Assembly: GCA_003161255.1 (NCBI GenBank)
Contig: PMOQ01000106.1
Coordinates: forward strand, 7,897 to 71,896
Length of the DNA: 64,000 nt
Direction of reading: 5' to 3'
Origin: Acidimicrobiaceae bacterium
Lineage (GTDB): Bacteria > Actinomycetota > Acidimicrobiia > Acidimicrobiales > RAAP-2
Under the pieces are notes generated by a model, which made no database searches, was not told the DNA's origin, and saw only the letters and a list, made by a program, of their open reading frames with translations. The position numbers and the translations under genes are program-made. Positions 8,839-17,212 of this stretch are shown here, one piece after another; position 1 is the stretch's first letter, and every line of letters begins with the position of its first letter.

Positions 8839-8851
8839 TTTGTGGGCTTTT
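8833..8851 (+). terminator. Rho-independent terminator-like hairpin
   Basis: GCCCAC-TTT-GTGGGC followed by TTTT gives a perfect 6-bp GC-rich stem with a U-tract on the plus strand. It starts inside the acceptor end of the tRNA-like fragment, as if it once terminated that tRNA's transcript. Confidence 0.55.
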
Positions 8852-9030
8852 CCCAGCTTTTCCCAGGTAGAGGTGAGAGGGGGAAACGCAGGACGGCAAC
8901 GCCAAAAGCGGGGACTCGGGGAGCGGAGGGCACAGAGCGGGGCGGCGACACTGGGGGCCAGCGGCGACGTCCTGGCCCGACGGCCCCGGCCCGCGATCGG
9001 GATCCGTCGTGGTGTCTGGTGCGGGCGCGG

Positions 9031-10863
9031 CTATGGCCGCGCGGTGCTCCCCGCGAGCAGGGAATAGATCTCGACCATCGGTGCAGTCGTGTTCACGCCG
9101 TAGGTCTGTCCGTTCTGGAGGAAGAGCCCGGTTGATGTGTCGCGCTGCGTCCACATGAAGGTGGCGTAGGTTTGGGCCTCCGTGCTGTACGCGCTGTTGG
9201 GTTGGATCTGGTTGAGCACGAACAGGTCGCGAAAGTAGATGGCATTGAACGCCGGACCCTGGTTTTGCAGGGTTGTCCCCGTCCCGAAGTACGACACCGC
9301 GGCACCTGCGGTCCGCTGGGCCGCAGTCAGGTAGCTCGAGTTTCCCGTGATTTGGTAGAGGAGCGCTCCGGCACCGACCATCGTGCCTTGGTTGTAGCTC
9401 CACATGACGGTGTTCAGGCTTCCACCGGGGTTCACGTGGTCGTAGTAGAGACCACTCGGTGATTCAAGACACGTGTTTTCCCATTGGTACATCCGTTCGG
9501 CCCATGACAGGTCGGCGGAGTCATGGGTCAGCTGGTAGAGCTCCAAGCCGACGTCGGCATTCCCGCCGTTCGCCGTCGTGGTGCGCGGGCTCCCTGCGAC
9601 GTCCTCCCAAAACACCCCGCCCGGACAGCCATCGGTCTGACTGGTGTCCCAACCGGTCACGACGAAGTTGAACGTGTCTTGGGCCAACGCGAGGTCGTTC
9701 GAGTTCCCAGTGAGCCGGTACGCATCGAGGAGGTCGAGGGCCACCCAGGCGTTGTCGTCGTAGTAGGTGCTACCCCCGGGTCCCTCTGGCGGGGCGACCG
9801 CCGATTCGAACGCTCGGGGTTGGGCGGCGCCATTCGGACTGACCTCGCGGGGATCCACGTAGGCAACGAGTCCATTTAGCCTCGCTGCGACATCTGGGGC
9901 GTAGCTCGAGCCACCCGGGCTCGCGTATAAGTACTCGGTGGCGGCCATCGCGTTCGTGAACGGCCAGAGACACGAGTAGGAGCCGCAGGTATATGACGGC
10001 AACCCTAGGTAGAGCCCCACCGAAGGCGTATAGAGGTTCTCTTGGAGGGCCTGGTAACTCGCCACGGCCTCTTGCTCTGCAAGTGGCGCGGTGGTGGTCA
10101 CCGTCAAGGTGGCCGAGTTCGTGGCCACGCCGCTGGGAGCGACCGAGTTGGTGAACACCGCCTCGTACTCGTACCCGTTTTGCGAGGTGGACGCTGCCGG
10201 GATCGAGTAGGTCGTCGAGGTCGCCGAAGGTATGGCGGTCCAAGTGGTCCCGCCGTTCGTCGAGTACGACCACTCGACCGTCGGCGTCGGCGAGCCGGAC
10301 GCCGCCGCGCTGAACGAGGCGGGGTTACCCGATGCCACGGTCTGGCTCATCGGCTCGGTGGTGATCACCGGTGCGCTCGTCGCTGTCGTTGTCACGGTCA
10401 AGGTGGCCGCGTTCGTTGTCGTGTTGCTGCTAAAGCCCAAGAACGTTGCCTCGTACTTATATCCGTTTTGCGAGGCCGACGCGGTGAAGGAATAAGTCGT
10501 CGAGGTCGCCGAAGGTATGGAGGTCCAAGTGGCCCCGCCGTTCGTGGAGTACGACCAATAAACTGCGAAGCCGGACCCCGACGCGTGGAACGAGGCGGTC
10601 GCACCCGCCGCCACGGTCTCGCTCACCGGCGTGATCACTGGCGCGCCGGGGCCGTCCTGAGACGCCGGTCCGGGTGTCGAAGCACCCGCCGCCAGCGGCA
10701 GTCCGAACGTGGTCCCGAGGATGACAACGGCAGATAGCAGGCCAGCACCCCGCACAAAGCCGTTGAACGATCCCCTCCCGCAGGTCACGGTCCCAGTGGC
10801 ACGGGTCGCGTGAACCCGGGAGCGTCCCACGGCCCGGCGCAACGAGAGGTTGTCCTTGAGCAT
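9031..10863 (-). CDS. Secreted GH76-like glycanase with two Ig-like repeats
   Basis: 610 residues with ribosome site AGGAG five bases before ATG. A signal peptide or anchor lies at about residues 30-60 (GLLSAVVILGTTFGLPLAAGAS). Two tandem Ig-like beta-sandwich repeats follow (about 70-160 and 160-260), sharing WSYSTNGG.TWT.IPSATSTTYS. The C-terminal about 340 residues show the alpha/alpha-barrel pattern of GH76 (YYDDNAWVALDLLDAYRLTGN, GGVFWED, NGGNADVGLELYQLT, YNQGTMVGAGALLYQITGNSSYL). The Asp pair in YYDDNAW matches the catalytic pair of bacterial alpha-1,6-mannanases. Likely cuts an alpha-mannan outside the cell. Codon use is less GC-biased than neighbours (many Thr/Ser ACT/TCG), hinting at transfer. 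Confidence 0.8.
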   Translation of the reverse strand: MLKDNLSLRRAVGRSRVHATRATGTVTCGRGSFNGFVRGAGLLSAVVILGTTFGLPLAAGASTPGPASQDGPGAPVITPVSETVAAGATASFHASGSGFAVYWSYSTNGGATWTSIPSATSTTYSFTASASQNGYKYEATFLGFSSNTTTNAATLTVTTTATSAPVITTEPMSQTVASGNPASFSAAASGSPTPTVEWSYSTNGGTTWTAIPSATSTTYSIPAASTSQNGYEYEAVFTNSVAPSGVATNSATLTVTTTAPLAEQEAVASYQALQENLYTPSVGLYLGLPSYTCGSYSCLWPFTNAMAATEYLYASPGGSSYAPDVAARLNGLVAYVDPREVSPNGAAQPRAFESAVAPPEGPGGSTYYDDNAWVALDLLDAYRLTGNSNDLALAQDTFNFVVTGWDTSQTDGCPGGVFWEDVAGSPRTTTANGGNADVGLELYQLTHDSADLSWAERMYQWENTCLESPSGLYYDHVNPGGSLNTVMWSYNQGTMVGAGALLYQITGNSSYLTAAQRTAGAAVSYFGTGTTLQNQGPAFNAIYFRDLFVLNQIQPNSAYSTEAQTYATFMWTQRDTSTGLFLQNGQTYGVNTTAPMVEIYSLLAGSTARP

Positions 10864-10909
10864 GAGTGCTCCTGAGTACGTCCTGGTTGTAGCTATCTAT
10901 CTTCCCGCA

Positions 10910-11506
10910 TTACGGACAGCTCTGGAGCGCCACCCGGTACCAGTTGGCCAGCTCCTGCTGTCCGAGGGCGTTCGGATGGATGCCGTCAGGCTGTAGCCAG
11001 TCCGGGTTCTGCGCTACCAGCGAGGCCCAGTCGATGATCTTGACCTTGGCGGGGTTCGCTGCCGCGGCCTGTTGGAGCGCCGCGTTGATCTGAACTGCTA
11101 CCGTTCCCGAGCCGCCGTCGAAGCTGTCGGCGTTGAGACCGACGGCGACGAGAATCACACAGGACGAGTTGTAGTTCATTAGCTGCAGTGCGAGGGCGAG
11201 GCCGGTCTCCCAACCGGTGGCGTGGCCGTAGCCGGCTTGGATGGCGTCGTCGGTTCCGAGGTTGAAGATCCAATCCCGTGGCGGCGGCGAGCCGTAGTTC
11301 TTCATCGCCTCGATGGCCGGCAGTTGATCGCCGATGGTATAGCCCGGTGCTCCGTTGACGTCTACGTCGTAGGTCGGGCTGAGGGTGTTGGTAATCGCCG
11401 CTTCCGAGTCGTAGGTGATCGAGTCCCCCACGATGCCAACATGCGGGCTGTTGCCCATTGAGTAGACACTCAAGAGCACACCGCCCAGGGTGACGGCTAG
11501 CACCAT
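10910..11506 (-). CDS. SGNH/GDSL-type hydrolase, exported
   Basis: 198 residues. An N-terminal hydrophobic stretch (MVLAVTLGGVLLSVYSMG) can serve as signal or anchor. Block I is GIVGDSIT with the catalytic serine, the block III-like segment is FNLGTDDA, and the catalytic Asp-His pair sits in QPDGIHPNALGQ. Family members remove acyl groups from sugars or lipids. It lies 46 bases upstream of the GH76-like glycanase on the same strand, so deacylation and cleavage of one glycan is a reasonable reading. A distant paralogue lies at about 35.5 kb. The true start may be slightly different because no clear ribosome site is visible. Confidence 0.75.
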   Translation of the reverse strand: MVLAVTLGGVLLSVYSMGNSPHVGIVGDSITYDSEAAITNTLSPTYDVDVNGAPGYTIGDQLPAIEAMKNYGSPPPRDWIFNLGTDDAIQAGYGHATGWETGLALALQLMNYNSSCVILVAVGLNADSFDGGSGTVAVQINAALQQAAAANPAKVKIIDWASLVAQNPDWLQPDGIHPNALGQQELANWYRVALQSCP

Positions 11507-11631
11507 GGCGCCGAGACGTCGTCAGTCATGTCTTCACGAAGTCGGTGGCGACGCGCTCTAGTTTCAGACTTGGGCTCAGCACAAGGTCCCTACTTGAAGT
11601 CGACGATGTTGTTGCTCCAGGGAGGCGGAGT

Positions 11632-12057
11632 TCAGCTCGGCGTGATCGTCTCCCAGGTCAGCTCTTCTGCGCCGAGGACATCCGGCAGCATTCCCGATGC
11701 CCCCTCGGGTGAGAGCCAGAGGGTCGCACCAAGCCAGCGTGCCGTGGCGACCGCCTCGAGATTGACCACGTTGAGCCCGGGATGGCGGCCGGCCACGCTC
11801 ACCATGATCGGAACGACGTCCCGCGGTCGAGGCAGCCCAATCTCCTCGGGAAGCTGCAGCATCGAGGTGATGGCTCGTTGCTGCTCGGCGTGGGGCAGAT
11901 CTCGGAACGGTCCGGAGAGGTGGCCGCCGGCTCCAGCGACCGCGGCGTGGCAGGCCCGGTAGTACCAATACGACGTCGTGTGTAGCTGCGCGCCGCGCCG
12001 ATCGAGGCCAACCAGCAGTTCTTCGATCAGCAGTCGATCATCGAGGACGACATCCAC
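11632..12057 (-). CDS. PIN-like toxin candidate paired with an AbrB-type antitoxin
   Basis: 141 residues, GTG start sharing one base with the antitoxin stop (TAGTG). The protein opens with VVLDDRLLIEELL, an acidic strand-helix like the start of PIN ribonucleases. It contains TTSYWYYRACHAA, and near the end NVVNLEAVATARWLGATLWL, which resembles the last PIN acidic helix and the following strand. The complete four-acid PIN site cannot be demonstrated by eye, so nuclease activity is inferred from the partner gene and these segments. Actinobacterial homologues with the same SYWYYR-type motif next to AbrB proteins come to mind, but I could not check them. Confidence 0.55.
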   Translation of the reverse strand: MDVVLDDRLLIEELLVGLDRRGAQLHTTSYWYYRACHAAVAGAGGHLSGPFRDLPHAEQQRAITSMLQLPEEIGLPRPRDVVPIMVSVAGRHPGLNVVNLEAVATARWLGATLWLSPEGASGMLPDVLGAEELTWETITPS

Positions 12058-12299
12058 TACTGATCGGCGAGGTCGGGATCGGCGATGGCCGCAAGTCCTG
12101 CGTCGTAGCGCTGGGCCAGGACGCGCTTCAGCTCGGCCTTGGCCTGATCCGTTCCGCCCGGCAGTATCAGCGCCGCGTCCCCGAGGTCGACGAAGGCGAC
12201 ATCGCCGCCAGCCTCGATACCCCAGCGATGCCGTAGTTCGGCGGGAAGGCTGGTCTGACCTCGGTTTGAGACCTTTGCGTGAACGACCGATGAAGGCAT
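12057..12299 (-). CDS. AbrB/MazE-family antitoxin
   Basis: 80 residues from ATG 12299 (MPSSVVHAKVSNRGQTSLPAELRHRWG). The swapped-hairpin AbrB DNA-binding domain is evident (KVSNRGQTSLPAELRHRWGI, then VAFVDLGDAALILP), followed by a helical tail that would bind the toxin. The track's 106-residue frame adds upstream codons that run through the promoter. I prefer 12299 because a TACAAT -10 element (minus strand, 12307-12312) would put the RNA start at or near this ATG, making it leaderless. It overlaps the downstream toxin by one base. Confidence 0.75.
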   Translation of the reverse strand: MPSSVVHAKVSNRGQTSLPAELRHRWGIEAGGDVAFVDLGDAALILPGGTDQAKAELKRVLAQRYDAGLAAIADPDLADQ

Positions 12300-12306
12300 A
12301 CGGCGC

Positions 12307-12330
12307 ATTGTAACACCTGACATCTTACAA
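12307..12330 (-). promoter_or_regulatory. Promoter/operator of the AbrB-PIN-like pair
   Basis: On the minus strand TTGTAA-N11-TTACAA forms a 6-bp inverted repeat, and its downstream arm runs into TACAAT, a good -10 hexamer. An AbrB-type antitoxin commonly represses its own promoter through such dyads. No convincing -35 is present. Confidence 0.45.
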
Positions 12331-12505
12331 AGCGTCACTGGGACGCCTCGCCCGAGCGCTCGCTGCTGGACGGCCAAGGCGAGGGGTGGGGACTTTCGGC
12401 CCTTGCTCGGTCTCCCGCGAAAAGGATCACCGCAGCGGCGTGGACATCCCGTTCCCGACGGACAGCTGGCACTCGCTCGTGCCGTTTCCGAGGTCCTGAT
12501 GCCGC

Positions 12506-13330
12506 CTATTTCGTCGTGGGATCGCTGTAGACCGGCGGTCGTTTCTCAAAGAACGCGCTGACGGCTTCGACCTGGTTGGGTCGGCCAATGAGGGCGCCGA
12601 TCTCCCGGCGTTCGAGGGCCAGCTGTTCGGCGGTGCTGCGTCCGGCCAGCCCGGTCAAAAGACGCTTCCCCGCTCGGATGGCATGGGGGCTTTTGGCGGC
12701 CAGTTCGGCGGCCAGCTCGAGGGCAGCGGCCCGCGGATCGTCGGCGGACGAGGTGGCAAGGCCAAGGCGAACCGCCTCATCTCCCGTCACGGTGCGACCG
12801 GTCCACATGAGCTGCTTGGCCACGTCGAGACCCATGAGGCCGGGAAGCATCAGGCTCGCTGCCATGTCGGGAACCAGGCCCCAACGGATTTCGAGCACCG
12901 ACAACGAGGCGTCGGGAGCGACGATTCGGATGTCGGCGCCGAGCGCGATCTGCAGGCCACCGCCGAGGCAGGGTCCGTGGATGGCGGCGATGACGGGCAC
13001 TTCCAGCTCGGTCCACACCCACGCCACCTGCTGGCCTAGGTGGGTCACGCGCCCATCGGTTTGCCCCAGGTCGCTGACCCCACCCTCTGCGGTTCCGGGC
13101 CCCCGACTCTCCTTCATGGACTGGAAGCCGCCGAAGTCGAGGCCGGCACAGAACCCCCGTCCCTCACCCGAAAGCACGACAGCACGCACCCTCGACTCGG
13201 ACTTGAGCTGTTCGCCCGCCTCGGCGATGGCCTTGAACATCGCCGTGTCGAGGGCGTTGAGCTTTTCCGGGCGGTTGAGGCGGACGTCGGCCACACCCCC
13301 CTCGATGCTGACGAGCACGCGATCAGTCAC
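12506..13330 (-). CDS. Enoyl-CoA hydratase/isomerase (crotonase) family protein
   Basis: 274 residues. The crotonase fold is shown by VADVRLNRPEKLNALD, oxyanion-hole motifs GRGFCAGLDFGGF and HGPCLGGGLQIALGADIRI, and the C-terminal segments around ELAAELAAKSPHAIRAGKRL. It acts on enoyl-CoA thioesters in beta-oxidation-like routes. Divergent from the fused acyl-CoA dehydrogenase, with 166 bases between them holding both promoters. The glutamates of true hydratases are not both in place by eye, so isomerase or other crotonase chemistry is possible. Confidence 0.88.
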   Translation of the reverse strand: MTDRVLVSIEGGVADVRLNRPEKLNALDTAMFKAIAEAGEQLKSESRVRAVVLSGEGRGFCAGLDFGGFQSMKESRGPGTAEGGVSDLGQTDGRVTHLGQQVAWVWTELEVPVIAAIHGPCLGGGLQIALGADIRIVAPDASLSVLEIRWGLVPDMAASLMLPGLMGLDVAKQLMWTGRTVTGDEAVRLGLATSSADDPRAAALELAAELAAKSPHAIRAGKRLLTGLAGRSTAEQLALERREIGALIGRPNQVEAVSAFFEKRPPVYSDPTTK

Positions 13331-13496
13331 GGCGCAACGCTACCGCCTGTCACCAAGTGGGATCCCCGTCGACCGAGCGCAGTTCTCGGCGCGTCGGCGG
13401 TCAGTCGGTTCGGCCCTGCGCGATGGTCGAGCGGGGCCGGTCCCGATACGTTGGGTCCTCGAGAGCCGCCCGGCGGCTCAATGGGGGAGCCCTCCG

Positions 13497-15650
13497 ATGT
13501 CGATCGCTATTTCCGAAGACCACCGAGAGCTTGCACGTACCGCTGCGGCGTTCGCCGCGGACCGCAAGGTCCTACAAGAGGCCCGCACCATGCTCGAGGG
13601 CGAGCACGACCGCCGCCCGACGTTCTGGGACGAGATGGCCAAGATCGGCTGGCTGGGCCTGCATGTGCCCGAGGAGTTCGGTGGCTCCGGGTTCGGACTG
13701 CCCGAGTTGGTCGTCGTGGTCGAGGAACTGGCCCGGCAGGTGGCACCGGGACCGTTTGTGCCGACCGTGATCGCATCGGCGGTGTTGGCCCGGGTCGGGA
13801 CCCCCGAACAGCGGGCGCGGTGGCTGCCCGGCCTGACCGACGGCTCGGTGACGGCCGCGGTCGGCCTGGCCGGCGAGCTCACGGTCAGCGGGGGCAAGGC
13901 GGGCGGCGATGCCGGCGTGGTCCTCGGCGGCGCGGTTGTCGACCTGCTGGTGCTCCGGGCCGGCGACGATCTCGTCCTGCTCGAGGCCTCCGCTCCCGGG
14001 GTCTCCATCCTGAGCCCGCACAATGTCGACCCGTCGAGGCCGAGCGCCCGGGTCAGCGTGGACGCCGCCCCGGGCGAGGTGATCGCCGGTGCGTCCGGAT
14101 TGGCCCTCGCCCTCGCCCGCACGCTGTTCGCCGCCGAGGCCTCGGGCGTTGCCCGGGCGGCCACCGAGTCGGCGACGCAGTACGCGAAGGAGCGCCAGCA
14201 GTTCGGGCGGCCGATCGGGATGTTCCAGGCGATCAAGCACCACTGCGCCAACATGCTCGTCGCGGCCGAGCTGGCCGCCTCCACCACCTGGGACGCCGCG
14301 CGGGCGGCCGAGGAGGGTGGGGACCAGTTCCTCCTGTCGGCCGCCATCGCCGCCGCACTGTCGGTGCCTGCGGCCGTCGAGAACGCCCAACTCAACATCC
14401 AGGTCCACGGCGGCATCGGCTTCACCTGGGAGCACGACGCCCACCTGTTGCTGCGCCGGGCGATGGCGATCGCGGCGGTCATCGATGCCGTCGCGGCGGC
14501 CGAGGATGTCACCGCGTTGACGGCACGCGGGGTTCGCCGAAAGGCCGACCTCGACCTGCCGCCCGAGGCCGAGGCGATCCGCGCCGAGATCGGGCGCGAC
14601 GCCGCGTCGATCGCAGCACTGGCCGGCACCGAGCAGAGGAACCGGCTGATCGAGACCGGCTACGTCATGCCGCACTGGCCCCGGCCGTGGGGACGCGCCG
14701 CCAACGCGGTCGAGCAGCTCGTCATCGACGAGGAGTTCGCCGCGGCCGGCATCACCCGACCCCAGTTCGGGATCACGGGATGGGTGATCCTCACCCTGAT
14801 CCAGCATGGGACCGACGACCAGATCGAGCGGTGGGTGCGCCCGACGCTGACCGGCGAGCTCGTCTGGTGCCAGCTGTTCAGCGAACCCGACGCCGGCTCG
14901 GATGCCGCCGGCATCAAGACCAAGGCCACCGAGGTGGCGGGCGGGCTCGTCATCAACGGCCAGAAGGTCTGGACGAGCGGGGCCCAGGTGGCCCACATGG
15001 GTCTTGCCACCGTCCGCTCGGACCCCGACGCCCCCAAGCACGCCGGCATCACCACCGTCGTGATCGACATGCACGCGCCGGGCGTGGAGGTTCGCCCGCT
15101 CCGCCAGATCACCGGTGCCTCCGGCTTCAACGAGGTGTTCTTCTCCGACGTGTTCATCCCGGACACCGACGTCGTCGGCGCACCGAACGCGGGATGGACG
15201 GTCGCCCGGGCCACGCTCGGCAACGAGCGCGTGAGCATCGGGAGCGGCGCCGGTGGCGGCCCGAGCGGTCCCGACGTCCTCGGGCCCCTCACGGCCAACG
15301 CGGACCGACTCTCGGGCGGCGCGGCGCGGGTGGGCCGCTATCTGAGCGTGCAGCACTCGATGAAGCTGCTCAACCTCCGCAGCGCGCAGCGGGCGGTGTC
15401 CCGCGCCGGCCCGGGCCCCGAGGGCAACGTCACGAAGCTCCTGTTGGCCGAGCAGAACCTGGAGCTGGCCGCCATCCTCGCCGCGCTGTCCGGCGCCGAC
15501 GCCGCCTTCACCGAGGGTCCCGGTTCGACGGCGGCGATGCTCGGCCTCGCGAGCCGGGCGCTCTCGATCGCCGGCGGGACGTCGGAGATCACCCGCAACC
15601 AGATCGGCGAGCGCATCCTCGAGCTGCCGAGAGACCCGCTGCTGCGCTGA
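13497..15650 (+). CDS. Double-length (fused) acyl-CoA dehydrogenase
   Basis: 717 residues from ATG 13497; the track's 1024-residue frame begins within the opposite-strand crotonase and is rejected. Two acyl-CoA dehydrogenase units are joined. The first (about 1-340) has HVPEEFGGSGFGLPELVVVVEELA, QYAKERQQFGRPIGMFQAIKHH and VHGGIGFTWEHDAHLLLRRA. The second (about 360-717) has WCQLFSEPDAGSD, LVINGQKVWTSGA and a final GGTSEITRNQIGERILELP. The first half lacks the usual FAD-loop CFTEPxAGSD segment, as expected if one half keeps catalysis and the other is structural. Mycobacterial FadE34-type steroid enzymes have this size and layout. Followed after one base by an acyl-CoA synthetase. Confidence 0.9.
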   Translation: MSIAISEDHRELARTAAAFAADRKVLQEARTMLEGEHDRRPTFWDEMAKIGWLGLHVPEEFGGSGFGLPELVVVVEELARQVAPGPFVPTVIASAVLARVGTPEQRARWLPGLTDGSVTAAVGLAGELTVSGGKAGGDAGVVLGGAVVDLLVLRAGDDLVLLEASAPGVSILSPHNVDPSRPSARVSVDAAPGEVIAGASGLALALARTLFAAEASGVARAATESATQYAKERQQFGRPIGMFQAIKHHCANMLVAAELAASTTWDAARAAEEGGDQFLLSAAIAAALSVPAAVENAQLNIQVHGGIGFTWEHDAHLLLRRAMAIAAVIDAVAAAEDVTALTARGVRRKADLDLPPEAEAIRAEIGRDAASIAALAGTEQRNRLIETGYVMPHWPRPWGRAANAVEQLVIDEEFAAAGITRPQFGITGWVILTLIQHGTDDQIERWVRPTLTGELVWCQLFSEPDAGSDAAGIKTKATEVAGGLVINGQKVWTSGAQVAHMGLATVRSDPDAPKHAGITTVVIDMHAPGVEVRPLRQITGASGFNEVFFSDVFIPDTDVVGAPNAGWTVARATLGNERVSIGSGAGGGPSGPDVLGPLTANADRLSGGAARVGRYLSVQHSMKLLNLRSAQRAVSRAGPGPEGNVTKLLLAEQNLELAAILAALSGADAAFTEGPGSTAAMLGLASRALSIAGGTSEITRNQIGERILELPRDPLLR

Positions 15651-15651
15651 C

Positions 15652-17196
15652 ATGGCCGACATCTGCTCCGCCGCCGACCCGAGCACCGACGCAGTGGTCA
15701 TGGCCTCGTCCGGCGAACGACTGTCGTTCGCCGAGCTCGAGGCCGGCTCACGGCGGCTCGCCCACCTGCTGCGCGACCGCGGCCTCGAGCGCGGCGACCA
15801 TATGGCGGCCCTGCTCGACAACAACCTCCGCTACTTCGAGGTGTGCTGGGCGGCCCGCCGGGCGGGCCTGTTCATCACGCCCGTCAACTGGCACCTCGGT
15901 CCCGGCGAGGCCGGGTACATCGTGGAGGACTGCGGGGCCACCGCCCTCGTGACGACCAACCGCCTCGACTCGCTCGCCCGCGAGTTGGGCCAACGACTCG
16001 ACGCTGTGACGACGCGCCTGGTCGTGGACGGAGCGGTCGAGGGGTTCGAGGACTACGACGCTGCGATCGCGTCGCAACCGGACACGCCGCTCGACGAGGA
16101 GACGGCCGGGGCCTTCATGTTCTATTCCTCCGGCACGACCGGTCGACCCAAGGGGATCCTGCCGAACATGAGTCCCGTGCCCTTCGGGACGCCGACCGGG
16201 CTCGACACGCTCACGCAGGCGCTGTACGGGTTCGCGCCGGGCATGGTCTATCTGTGCCCGGCGCCGCTGTACCACGCCGCGCCGATCGCGTGGTCGCTCG
16301 CGACCCAGGGGGCCGGCGGGACCGTCGTGGTCATGGAGCGTTTCGACGCCGAAGGGGTGCTTGCCGCGATCGAGAAGCACCGGGTCACCCATGTGCAGTT
16401 CGTCCCGACCCACTTCATCCGGATGCTGCGACTCGACCCCGAGATTCGGGGGCGCTACGACCTGTCCAGCCTGCGCACCGTCATCCACGCGGCCGCGCCG
16501 TGCCCGGTTGAGATCAAGCGCCAGATGCTCGACTGGTTCGGCCCGATCATCTACGAGTACTACGCCGGCAGCGAGGGCGGCGGGTTCTGCGCCGTCGGGC
16601 CCGACGAGTGGCTGGCCCACCCCGGGACGGTCGGGCGGGCCCTCGGGGCGACCGTGCACATCACCGACGAGGACGGAACCGAGCAGCCGACCGGCGAGGT
16701 GGGTCAGATCTGGTTCGAGAGCGGGGTTCGGTTCCGGTACCACCATGACGAGGAGAAGACGAAGGCTGCCTTCAACGAGCATGGTTGGAACACCCTCGGC
16801 GACGTCGGGTACCTCGACGCCGAGGGCTACCTGTACCTCACCGACCGCATCTCGCACATGATCATCTCGGGCGGCGTCAACATCTACCCTCAGGAGATCG
16901 AGGACGTGCTCGTGATGCACCTCGGCGTGGCCGACGTCGCGGTGATCGGTGCCCCCGACGAGGAGATGGGGGAGTCGGTGATGGCGGTCGTCCAGCCGAC
17001 CGACCCCGACGCCGACGAGGACGCGCTGGCGGCGGAGCTCGACGCGCTGTGCCGGTCCCAGCTGGCCGGCTTCAAGTGCCCGCGCCAGTACCGGTTCACG
17101 GCCTCCCTGCCTCGCCTGCCGACGGGCAAATTGTTGAAGCGCGTGGTGCGCGAGGAGTTCGGGGGATCGTCGGCCGGGTCGGTCGTCGGCGCCTGA
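15652..17196 (+). CDS. AMP-dependent acyl-CoA synthetase (FadD-like)
   Basis: 514 residues. The adenylate-forming signature is complete: P-loop [12 protein letters not shown], adenine motif YEYYAGSEGG, hinge region TLGDVGYLDAEGYLYLTDR and catalytic lysine in LPTGKLLKR. It activates a carboxylic acid to its CoA thioester. It starts one base after the fused acyl-CoA dehydrogenase stop, so both act in one degradative operon with the divergent crotonase nearby. Bulky ring acids or branched acids are plausible substrates given the FadE34-like partner; that is inference. Confidence 0.92.
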   Translation: MADICSAADPSTDAVVMASSGERLSFAELEAGSRRLAHLLRDRGLERGDHMAALLDNNLRYFEVCWAARRAGLFITPVNWHLGPGEAGYIVEDCGATALVTTNRLDSLARELGQRLDAVTTRLVVDGAVEGFEDYDAAIASQPDTPLDEETAGAFMFYSSGTTGRPKGILPNMSPVPFGTPTGLDTLTQALYGFAPGMVYLCPAPLYHAAPIAWSLATQGAGGTVVVMERFDAEGVLAAIEKHRVTHVQFVPTHFIRMLRLDPEIRGRYDLSSLRTVIHAAAPCPVEIKRQMLDWFGPIIYEYYAGSEGGGFCAVGPDEWLAHPGTVGRALGATVHITDEDGTEQPTGEVGQIWFESGVRFRYHHDEEKTKAAFNEHGWNTLGDVGYLDAEGYLYLTDRISHMIISGGVNIYPQEIEDVLVMHLGVADVAVIGAPDEEMGESVMAVVQPTDPDADEDALAAELDALCRSQLAGFKCPRQYRFTASLPRLPTGKLLKRVVREEFGGSSAGSVVGA

Positions 17197-17212
17197 CGGC
17201 GGGCTCGGGCGG

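Noticed and set aside
8759-9403. N-terminal extension of the second glycosyltransferase to 573 residues
   Set aside because: The extension reads through the tRNA-like fragment and terminator and into the glycanase gene; the GT4 N-terminus starts cleanly at GTG 8758.
12576-13496. Extended N-terminus of the fused acyl-CoA dehydrogenase (1024-residue frame)
   Set aside because: The added 300 residues are antisense to a clear crotonase gene and have Arg/Ser/Pro-rich shadow composition.
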